NCBI GenBank assembly: GCA_945870175.1
Contig: CAMBRJ010000230.1
Span: 1 to 5,504 of the forward strand
From: Gemmatimonas phototrophica
GTDB taxonomy: Bacteria > Gemmatimonadota > Gemmatimonadetes > Gemmatimonadales > Gemmatimonadaceae
Reading direction: 5' to 3'
DNA length: 5,504 nucleotides
Every line of letters starts with the position of its first letter. The stretch's first letter is position 1. Shown piece by piece: positions 1 to 5,504 of the stretch. Both the position numbers and the translations under genes were made by a program. The notes under the pieces were generated by a model that had not been told where the DNA came from, did no database searches, and saw only the letters and a program-made list of their open reading frames with translations.

Positions 1-1647
1 CTGCTGCTCGCGGCCGTGGTGCTTCCGGTCGTCGTGTGGTGGATGCGTTCGGTCCGCACGCGTCAGCGTCGCGTGCGTCTCGCGCGCTACGCCGAGTCGT
101 CGGCGCTGCGTCGTCTGGTCATGGTCGCCGATCCCGATGAACGAGGGCGCACCTTGCGGCTCGTGCTCATCGCGATGCTCGCGGGGCTCGCTCTCTCGGG
201 GCCGCGCTGGGGACTCGCCCACGGGCCGGTCAGTGCGCGTGGCATCGACATGGCGATCGCCATCGATGCGTCGCTCTCCATGATGGCGCCCGATGAGCGT
301 CCCTCCCGGCTGGAACGGGTGAAACAGGAAGTCCGCCGGTTACGCGCCATGTCGCAGGCCGATCGCGTGGCCTTGATCGCCTTCGCGGGTCGCAGCTACA
401 TCCTGACGCCGCTCACCAGCGACGATGGGGCCATCGAACTCTTCCTCGACAATCTCGATCCGTCGGTGGTAGGGCAGGCGGGCAGCTCGATTGCGCGCGC
501 GATACGGCAGGGCACCGAACTGCTGCTCGCCAGCGATGGCAGTGCCGATCGCGCGCTCGTGCTGATGACCGACGGCGAAGCGTTCGAGCCGGCGGAAGAT
601 GTGAAAGCCGCCGCCACCGAAGCGGGCGTCAAGGGCGTCAGCCTCGTGACCGTCGGGTTCGGCACCACACAGGGCAGCACGATCCCCATTCATGACGGCT
701 CCGTCACGCGCGAGAAGCGCGACGACGATGGAAAGATCGTCATCACGCGGTACTCGCCCGACCTGCTGGATGCCGCCGCCAAAGCAGCGGGCGGCACCTT
801 CATTCCCGCGGACGCGTCCGATAAAGCCACGCGCGTGCGTGGGGCACTGCGCTCGCTGCGGACGGCCAAACGCAAGGTGGACTCGCGCGAGGATCATGTG
901 CCGCGGTACCTCTGGTTGTTGCTGCCCGCCTTGGCGCTGCTCGCCTACGACACGTGGCTCCTCACGCGCCGTCGCGCGCGGAGCGACGCGCCGTCGCACG
1001 AGCCGTCCACGATGCCGCCCGTCGCGCTCCTGCTGCTGTTGACCGCCCTCCCCGTCGCGCTGATGTCATGCAAGCAGGCGCCAGATCCGGCCGCCCTGTT
1101 TGCTGAAGGCAACGTCCAGGCGGCCATCGCCGGCTACCGCGCGCAGATCGCCAACGGCGACACCACCGTGCGTACACGCTACAACCTGGGCACGGCACTC
1201 ATCGGCGCTGATTCACTCAAGGCTGCTGCCGAATTGCTCGACCTGGTGCGACGCGACAGCGATGGGGAAACGCGCATGCGTGCCCGGTTCAACGTTGGCT
1301 ACACGTCACTCGTGATGGGTCGTACGCCGCAGAATCCTGAGGCCGAGGCGGATTTCGCAGCCGCACGTGCCGCGTATCGGGCGTTTCTCGCCGATCGTCC
1401 CAGTGATGCCGACGCCAAGTGGAATTACGAACTCGCACTGCGAAAGCCGCCGCCGCCGCAGGGTGGCGGTGGCGGCGGTGGGGGCGACTCGCAGAACGAC
1501 AAGCCGGAAGAGCAGCCGCAGAATCAGGGCGGGCTCGATCAGAAGCAGGCCGAAGCGCTCCTCAATAGCGCCGCCCGTGAAGAACGCGATGTGCAGGGAC
1601 GCAAGCAGCGACAGGGGCGTACGCCGCCGGGAGGAAAGGACTGGTGA
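1..1647 (+). CDS. batB: BatB-type VWA membrane protein fused to BatC-type TPR domain (5' partial)
   Basis: Bat proteins are inner-membrane/periplasmic components linked to aerotolerance and envelope stress; their biochemical role is unsettled. The frame is open from base 1, so the true start is probably upstream; a GTG at 16 would cut into the first membrane helix. Counting codons from base 1: hydrophobic helix about 1-15, Arg-rich loop 16-45, helix about 53-70, VWA domain about 80-285, helix about 303-322, Arg-rich stretch 325-330. The MIDAS metal site looks complete: D89-x-S91-x-S93, T139 in PLTSD, D191 in MTDGE. A second hydrophobic run (341-356) ends in LMS-C357, lipobox-like. TPR-like repeats follow, with helix signatures YNLG (394), FNVG (430) and WNYE (474), then a Pro4/Gly8 linker and a charged tail ending GKDW, as is usual for BatC. 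Positive-inside charge puts both VWA and TPR in the periplasm. BatA is the alternative for the VWA part; the TPR and the BatD-like gene next door favour BatB plus BatC. Confidence 0.85.
   Translation: MLLAAVVLPVVVWWMRSVRTRQRRVRLARYAESSALRRLVMVADPDERGRTLRLVLIAMLAGLALSGPRWGLAHGPVSARGIDMAIAIDASLSMMAPDERPSRLERVKQEVRRLRAMSQADRVALIAFAGRSYILTPLTSDDGAIELFLDNLDPSVVGQAGSSIARAIRQGTELLLASDGSADRALVLMTDGEAFEPAEDVKAAATEAGVKGVSLVTVGFGTTQGSTIPIHDGSVTREKRDDDGKIVITRYSPDLLDAAAKAAGGTFIPADASDKATRVRGALRSLRTAKRKVDSREDHVPRYLWLLLPALALLAYDTWLLTRRRARSDAPSHEPSTMPPVALLLLLTALPVALMSCKQAPDPAALFAEGNVQAAIAGYRAQIANGDTTVRTRYNLGTALIGADSLKAAAELLDLVRRDSDGETRMRARFNVGYTSLVMGRTPQNPEAEADFAAARAAYRAFLADRPSDADAKWNYELALRKPPPPQGGGGGGGGDSQNDKPEEQPQNQGGLDQKQAEALLNSAAREERDVQGRKQRQGRTPPGGKDW
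1447..1485 (+). repeat. Low-complexity Pro4-Gln-Gly8 coding tract
   Basis: A run of CCG codons followed by GGN codons encodes four prolines, a glutamine and eight glycines (residues 483-495 counted from base 1). It separates the TPR domain from the Glu/Gln/Lys-rich C-terminal tail and is probably a flexible linker. The near-repetitive triplets make it a plausible site of length variation between strains. Confidence 0.8.
1630..1640 (+). promoter_or_regulatory. Strong ribosome binding site for batD
   Basis: The purine run GGAGGAAAGGA lies inside the last codons of the upstream gene. Its GGAGG core (1630-1634) is 9 bases before the GTG at 1644, an ideal distance. This decides the GTG at 1644 as start. 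The TGA stop of the upstream gene (1645-1647) overlaps it, so the two genes are very likely translationally coupled. Confidence 0.85.
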
Positions 1648-3920
1648 GGCAATGCCAACGCCCGTACGCCTCGCTGCTGTGTCATCTCGCGCTCTTCGGT
1701 GCGCTCGCGACGCACGCCGTCGCGACCACGCTGCACGCGCAGCCGTCACCCACCGCGATTCTCGATCGCGTGCGGGCCAACAGCAATCGGCCGATCGACT
1801 TTCACGCGGCCGCGTTTCCCGACACCGTGTACGTCGGGCAACAGGTCACCTATCAAGTGGCGGTGCTGCTCAGTGAGTCTGCACGCACACGGCTGCGTCG
1901 GAATCCGGAATTCCTGCCTCCTGAGTTGCGCGGACTCCTCGCGTACGAACTCGGTGCCCCGCGTCGGGTCGCGCCACGCAGCTACGGTGGAGCCCCCTTC
2001 GAGGCGCACGTCTTTCAGCGGGCCCTCTTCGCCGTGGCCCCGGGCACCCTCATGGTGCCGGCCCCGCAACTCAGTTACACGCTTCCGCAGTCGTCCAGCT
2101 ACTTCAGCCGCGAAGAACGCTTCATCGTGCGGGCCGAGAGCGCGCAGCTGGTCGTAACACCGCTCCCCGACGTCGGCCGCCCTCCGGACTACACAGGCGC
2201 CGTCGGAGTGCTGCGCGCATCGGTCACCATCGATTCCTCCACCGCGCGCGTCGGCGATCCGCTGGTGCTCACCGTGCGCGTCAGCGGTATCGGTAACGTG
2301 AAGCTGTTGCCGCGCCCGGTGCTCGAACTGTCGTGGGCCTCCACCGTGCAGGGCACCGAGCGCGTCAGCGTGGACACCAGCGGCGCATTCGTGCGCGGCT
2401 ACAAAGAATTCGATTGGATTCTCACGCCCTCCCAAGCGGGGCGGGTCGAAGTGCCGACGCTGCGCTACAGTTACTTCGATCCGTATCGCGGAGCGTACGC
2501 GTATGCGGAGACGGCACCGAGCGCGCTTGCGGTCGACGACGGCACACTCGCCACAGCCGTTGAAGGGGACAACGTGTCGGCGCTGACGCTCCGCACGTGG
2601 CGCGGCGCGTCCACCTCGTCGCTGGCCGCGCGGCTGGAAGCGTGGCGTCTGCCGCTGCTCATCGCGCTATTGTTGGCCCCGCTCCCGTGGCTCATGCTCG
2701 CCGTCGGCGCGCGCATCGGCGGCACCCGTCGGTCACGCGCCGCGGCGACCGCGAGCGTGCCTCGCCCCGTCACGCTGCGCGTCGCCGGCGAGGACGACGG
2801 CGATCATGCGCGCTACACCCGACGCACACTGCTTGGCGCGCTCGCGCAGCGGCTGAACGTCTCGCCGCAAGAACTCGTATCGCGGCGCGACGTCGAACGC
2901 ACGGTCCGACGCCGTGGCGTCACGCGCGACACCACCAAGGCGTTGCTCGTGCTGCTCGACGCGCTGGCGGTGCAGGGCTTCAGTGAGGTGCCGACGGCAG
3001 TCGCCGCTCGCGATGACCTCACCGTGCGGGCCGACACGCTGCTCGCGGCTATCCACGCCGAGGCGGTCACGCACGCGCGGACGATCCGTGCCGCTAGGCA
3101 TGCGCAGGCGCGTTTCGCGCTGTTCGTCGCGCTGAGTGCTGCGGCCATCGCCACCCCGACTCGCACCGCCGCCGCCTTGCCCGTCACGCCGGGACCGGCG
3201 CTGCTACAAGCCACGAACGCGCCCCCCGGGCGCGCGCTCGAGGCCACCGTCGCCCGCGCCACCGCCCTGTACGAGCAGCGCCAGTATTCGCGCTCGGCTG
3301 AGCTGTTTGCCGACGCCGCGCAGGCACGCCCCGCCGACGCGGATCTCCTCGCCAACTGGGGCGTCGCCGCGTGGGCCGCCGGCGATACCGTCTCGGCCGT
3401 GATCGCCTGGCAGCGGGCGGCCCGCCTCGAGCCCGTCGCGGTCGACGCGCAGGAACGACTCACGTTGCTCCCGGCGGGCGCGCGCGGTGGGGTGGCCGAA
3501 GTGCCCATGATCCCCGTGCCCGCCCTCGTCCTGGCGGCCATCGCCTCCTGGTTGCTGGGGTGGGCGATGCTCGCCGTCGTGCGCGCGCAACGGCGTCGTG
3601 GACGCACGTCGGCGTGGATGGGTTTCGCCTCGACGACCGCCGTCGTCGCGCTGCTCGTCGCCGTGGGAACGGGTGCCGCCGCGGCGTGGGGGTATCGCGA
3701 GCTCGATGCCACCGGTGTCCTCGTCGTTCGACGTCCGGACACCATGCGCACCGCGCCGGGCAATGACGCGAATGCGATGGGTGGTGTCGCCACGGGTGAT
3801 GTCGTGCGCGTGGAAGCGGCGCGAGATGGTTGGCTCAACGTCGTGCACGCCGATGGACGTCGCGGATGGCTCCCGGCGGGACGAACCATCCCGCTCGTAT
3901 CGCCTGCCGTGATTCGGTAG
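1644..3920 (+). CDS. batD: BatD-type protein fused to BatE-type TPR/SH3 protein
   Basis: Predicted 758-residue inner-membrane protein with two recognisable halves. BatD half: signal peptide 1-32 (possible cleavage LHA/Q); periplasmic beta-rich region about 35-310 containing PDYTGAVG (181-188) and GDPLVLTVRVSGIGNVK (204-220), typical of BatD; membrane helix 336-356; Arg-rich start of a cytoplasmic helical domain (about 390-447), as seen at the C-terminus of many BatD proteins. BatE half: hydrophobic segment 491-511, TPR helices about 533-600, membrane helices about 625-646 and 661-681 flanking a short Arg-rich cytoplasmic loop, and a C-terminal bacterial SH3-like domain (about 690-750, with GWL at 729-731 and RGWLP at 740-744). 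Charge bias puts the BatD domains, TPR and SH3 in the periplasm. GTG start chosen from the strong ribosome binding site and the 4-base overlap with the preceding gene. BatD is normally separate from BatE; no stop or frameshift is seen at the joint. Family assignment rests on motif and architecture recognition, not on a search. Confidence 0.87.
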   Translation: MRQCQRPYASLLCHLALFGALATHAVATTLHAQPSPTAILDRVRANSNRPIDFHAAAFPDTVYVGQQVTYQVAVLLSESARTRLRRNPEFLPPELRGLLAYELGAPRRVAPRSYGGAPFEAHVFQRALFAVAPGTLMVPAPQLSYTLPQSSSYFSREERFIVRAESAQLVVTPLPDVGRPPDYTGAVGVLRASVTIDSSTARVGDPLVLTVRVSGIGNVKLLPRPVLELSWASTVQGTERVSVDTSGAFVRGYKEFDWILTPSQAGRVEVPTLRYSYFDPYRGAYAYAETAPSALAVDDGTLATAVEGDNVSALTLRTWRGASTSSLAARLEAWRLPLLIALLLAPLPWLMLAVGARIGGTRRSRAAATASVPRPVTLRVAGEDDGDHARYTRRTLLGALAQRLNVSPQELVSRRDVERTVRRRGVTRDTTKALLVLLDALAVQGFSEVPTAVAARDDLTVRADTLLAAIHAEAVTHARTIRAARHAQARFALFVALSAAAIATPTRTAAALPVTPGPALLQATNAPPGRALEATVARATALYEQRQYSRSAELFADAAQARPADADLLANWGVAAWAAGDTVSAVIAWQRAARLEPVAVDAQERLTLLPAGARGGVAEVPMIPVPALVLAAIASWLLGWAMLAVVRAQRRRGRTSAWMGFASTTAVVALLVAVGTGAAAAWGYRELDATGVLVVRRPDTMRTAPGNDANAMGGVATGDVVRVEAARDGWLNVVHADGRRGWLPAGRTIPLVSPAVIR
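1705..1725. other. Perfect inverted repeat near the 5' end of batD
   Basis: TCGCGACG and CGTCGCGA form an 8-bp perfect GC-rich stem around a 5-base loop (CACGC). It lies about 60 bases inside batD, in the signal-peptide coding region. No T-tract follows, so it is not an intrinsic terminator. It could be an mRNA hairpin or a chance result of GC-rich codons. Confidence 0.4.
3105..3920 (+). other. BatE-like module within the BatD fusion
   Basis: In-frame C-terminal part of the BatD-type protein, about residues 488-758. Its architecture is a complete BatE-like protein: a signal-peptide-like hydrophobic run preceded by Arg residues and ending in a Thr-Ala-Ala-Ala-Leu-Pro stretch (508-513), two TPR units (AxxLYEQRQYSRSAELF at about 539-555, then NWGVAAWAAGD at about 571-581), two membrane helices and an SH3-like domain. 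No internal ATG/GTG with a good ribosome binding site was noticed at the joint, so it is probably made only as part of the fusion. Whether the internal signal-like segment stays as a membrane helix or is cleaved cannot be told from sequence. Confidence 0.7.
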
Positions 3921-3928
3921 CTTGTGGT

Positions 3929-5504
3929 ATGACGCGGATCGCCATTCTCTCCAGTGCTGTTGCCGACCAGATCGCCGCTGGTGAGGTCGTAGAACGACCT
4001 GCGTCGGTCGTCAAGGAACTCGTGGAGAATGCGCTCGACGCCGGTGCGACCACGGTCGATGTCACCATCGAGGAAGGCGGTCGCGCACTGATCCGGATTG
4101 CCGACGACGGCAGTGGCATGGATCGCGAGGATGCCGTGCTCTGTCTCTCGCGGCACGCCACGTCGAAGATCACCGCCGCCGAACAGCTCGTTGGGGTGCG
4201 GAGCTACGGCTTTCGGGGCGAAGCGTTGCCGGCCATCGCGTCGGTCTCCGAGATCCTGATCGAAACCGCCACGGACGACGGCGTCGGTACGCAGGTCCGC
4301 GCCGCCGCCGGCGCCGTGCTCGACACGCGTGACGCAACGCGTCGTCGAGGGACCACGGTGTCGGTGCAACGGCTCTTCTACAACACACCCGCGCGGCAGA
4401 AATTCCTGCGCAGCGCCCGATCGGAATGGCGCGGCATCATGGACACCATGCACGCGATTGGCGCCCTGCGCCGCGATGTGCACTTCACCGTGCGCCACGA
4501 TGGCAAAGTCGCCCTCGACTTGCCCGCCGTCCCCACACTGCGCGCACGACTTGCCGAGTTGTGGGGACATCGCGACGTGCAGCGGTTTGTCGATATCGAC
4601 GATGTGCAGGGGCCCATCCACATCACCGGAATGCTGGAACGCCCCGCTGATGTTGGCACCGCCACCCGCCGCGTGCTGCTCATCATCAATGGACGCGTCG
4701 TCCGCGATCACGGCATCGTGCGGGCCGCCGAGGCCGCCTATCGGTCCACGTTGCCCTCCGGCGTCCGCCCCTCGCTCGTCCTGTCGCTGCACGTGCCCAG
4801 CGGGGATGTCGACGTGAACGTGCACCCCGCCAAGTCCGAGGTGCGGCTACGCGATCGGTGGCCCACCGAGCGGGCCGTCGAGAATGGCGTTCGTCGTGCC
4901 CTCGGCCTCTTCGACGCCAGTGCGGGGATCGGATGGCGCACCTGGACCCCCGCGGCCGCGCCCTCATGGCGCGACGACGTGCACGCGATGGAGCCCGCCG
5001 CGTTGCGCGCCACGCCGGCCGCTGAAGGACTCTTCGCCACGCCCGACGCATCCAGCGCCGCCTACGCCCCGGACCTCACCCACGGGCCGGTCGGGTCCGA
5101 CGCGACCGTGCACGCGCACGCGGCGACCGCGGATACGCGCCCGGTGGACGACGCGCCCATCTCGGTGCCCCCGCTGCTGCAACTGCGGCGCATGTACCTC
5201 ATGTTCGAGCACGAAGATGGCGTCATTCTCATCGATCAGCATTCGGCGCATGAGCGCGTGCTGTACGAGGACTTCCTCGGCGTGCTCGAGCGCGGCGAGG
5301 CGCCGTCGCAGCGGTTGCTCTTCCCGATGACGCTGCACCTCGGTCCCGACGAAGCCGAGGCCTTCGACGCGCATCGCACGTCCTTCGAAAAGCTCGGCTT
5401 CGAGATGGAAGGTTTCGGCGGACACTCGCTGCTCGTCAACGCCGTGCCGATGCCGCACCCGCGCTTCGATGCCGAACGCTGTCTGCGCGAAACGCTCGCC
5501 GCGC
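3929..5504 (+). CDS. mutL: DNA mismatch repair protein MutL, endonuclease type (3' partial)
   Basis: MutL is the GHKL-family ATPase that couples MutS mismatch recognition to downstream repair. The ATG at 3929 gives the standard N-terminus with IAAGEVVERPASVVKELVEN; 525 codons are visible and no stop is reached. ATPase motifs: E30 and N34 (general base and Mg ligand), DDGSGM 59-64, RHATSKI, GFRGEAL 94-100, GTTV from 141, FYNTPAR 150-156, and NVHPAK 297-302, whose Lys matches the ATP-contacting Lys of E. coli MutL. A Pro/Ala/Asp-rich linker of about 80 residues (roughly 330-412) leads to the dimerisation domain. That domain carries DQHSAHERVLYE (436-447), fitting the DQHA(X)2E(X)4E endonuclease motif with Ala replaced by Ser, and QRLLFP (461-466), fitting the QxxLxP sliding-clamp motif of endonuclease MutLs. 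The remaining C-terminal zinc-site motifs lie beyond the window. It starts 8 bases after the bat gene with only a weak Shine-Dalgarno (GGTAG, 3916-3920), suggesting co-transcription and coupling. Confidence 0.97.
   Translation, partial: MTRIAILSSAVADQIAAGEVVERPASVVKELVENALDAGATTVDVTIEEGGRALIRIADDGSGMDREDAVLCLSRHATSKITAAEQLVGVRSYGFRGEALPAIASVSEILIETATDDGVGTQVRAAAGAVLDTRDATRRRGTTVSVQRLFYNTPARQKFLRSARSEWRGIMDTMHAIGALRRDVHFTVRHDGKVALDLPAVPTLRARLAELWGHRDVQRFVDIDDVQGPIHITGMLERPADVGTATRRVLLIINGRVVRDHGIVRAAEAAYRSTLPSGVRPSLVLSLHVPSGDVDVNVHPAKSEVRLRDRWPTERAVENGVRRALGLFDASAGIGWRTWTPAAAPSWRDDVHAMEPAALRATPAAEGLFATPDASSAAYAPDLTHGPVGSDATVHAHAATADTRPVDDAPISVPPLLQLRRMYLMFEHEDGVILIDQHSAHERVLYEDFLGVLERGEAPSQRLLFPMTLHLGPDEAEAFDAHRTSFEKLGFEMEGFGGHSLLVNAVPMPHPRFDAERCLRETLAA

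Larger units (their letters stand above)
1012..1647 (+). other. BatC-like module within the VWA fusion, possible internal start
   Basis: This in-frame segment begins with ATG at 1012 and looks like a free-standing BatC lipoprotein: Met, a Leu/Ala-rich run, then Cys at 1069-1071 preceded by Leu-Met-Ser, followed by TPR repeats, a low-complexity linker and a basic/glutamine-rich C-terminus. There is no stop codon or frameshift between it and the VWA domain. No convincing Shine-Dalgarno sequence lies 5-12 bases before the ATG; the nearest purine run, around 980-986, is too far away. I therefore favour one fused polypeptide in which the segment acts as an inward-to-outward membrane helix. A separate or additional internally initiated lipoprotein cannot be excluded. 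The Met at the -2 lipobox position is atypical, and the usual Lys/Arg n-region is found only upstream of the ATG. Confidence 0.4.

Noticed and set aside
59..64. Possible frame start at the GTG near base 16 as the true start of the VWA gene
   Set aside because: The frame stays open to base 1 and encodes Leu-Leu-Leu-Ala-Ala leading into the first membrane helix, so the gene most likely begins upstream of the window.
218..231. 14-base direct repeat CCCACGGGCCGGTC, second copy at 5079-5092
   Set aside because: The two copies lie in unrelated genes in GC-rich coding DNA, and no third copy or flanking structure was noticed; chance is the simplest explanation.
340..999. A 219-codon minus-strand open frame opposite the VWA domain
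   Set aside because: Shadow of the clearly coding + strand frame; Arg/Gly-rich translation without motifs, explained by GC-biased codon positions.
2597..2986. Alternative + strand frame inside batD
   Set aside because: Arg/Ala/His-rich out-of-frame translation overlapping a frame with clear BatD features; no ribosome binding site or domain seen.
3921..3928. Possible promoter or terminator between the bat gene and mutL
   Set aside because: The gap is only 8 bases with no hairpin, T-tract or -35/-10 pair evident.
2813..4825. A 670-codon open frame on the minus strand crossing the second gene and mutL
   Set aside because: It lies opposite two well-supported genes, its composition is low-complexity (Arg/Ala/Ser/His/Gly-rich), it shows no recognisable domain, and long antisense frames are common in high-GC DNA where stop codons are rare.

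Overview
The window is high-GC bacterial DNA (roughly two thirds G+C by eye, with strong G/C preference at third codon positions). It is coding almost from end to end on the + strand. Three genes lie head to tail with essentially no intergenic space: a 4-base overlap between the first and second and an 8-base gap between the second and third. No tRNA, rRNA, insertion sequence, CRISPR array or terminator was seen. The organism cannot be fixed from the sequence. GC content, gene style and fused Bat architecture would fit Gemmatimonadota or a similar high-GC Gram-negative group, but that is an inference.

Region 1 (1-1647) is the 3' part of a gene for a membrane-anchored von Willebrand factor A (VWA) protein of the BatA/BatB type. 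It runs without a stop into a lipoprotein-signal-like hydrophobic segment and a periplasmic TPR domain of the BatC type. Region 2 (1644-3920) encodes a BatD-type protein (signal peptide, periplasmic beta-rich domains, membrane anchor, cytoplasmic helical domain). It continues in frame into a BatE-type module (TPRs, two membrane helices, SH3-like domain). The four classical Bat components B, C, D and E thus appear to be carried on two polypeptides. By analogy with known bat (Bacteroides aerotolerance) operons, a MoxR AAA+ ATPase, a DUF58 protein and BatA would be expected upstream, outside the window.

Region 3 (3929-5504, cut by the right edge) is the start of mutL, the DNA mismatch-repair ATPase. 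All N-terminal GHKL ATPase motifs are present. The C-terminal domain carries a DQHxxxE(X)4E-type metal-binding endonuclease motif (DQHS instead of DQHA) and a QxxLxP sliding-clamp-binding motif. It is therefore the endonuclease-type MutL, not the E. coli type.

The two Bat proteins probably act together at the inner membrane. The positive-inside pattern puts the VWA, both TPR regions, the BatD domains and the SH3 domain all on the periplasmic side. Close packing suggests mutL is co-transcribed with the bat genes, although its function is unrelated. The most noteworthy feature is the double fusion, with secretion-signal-like sequences retained at both fusion joints.
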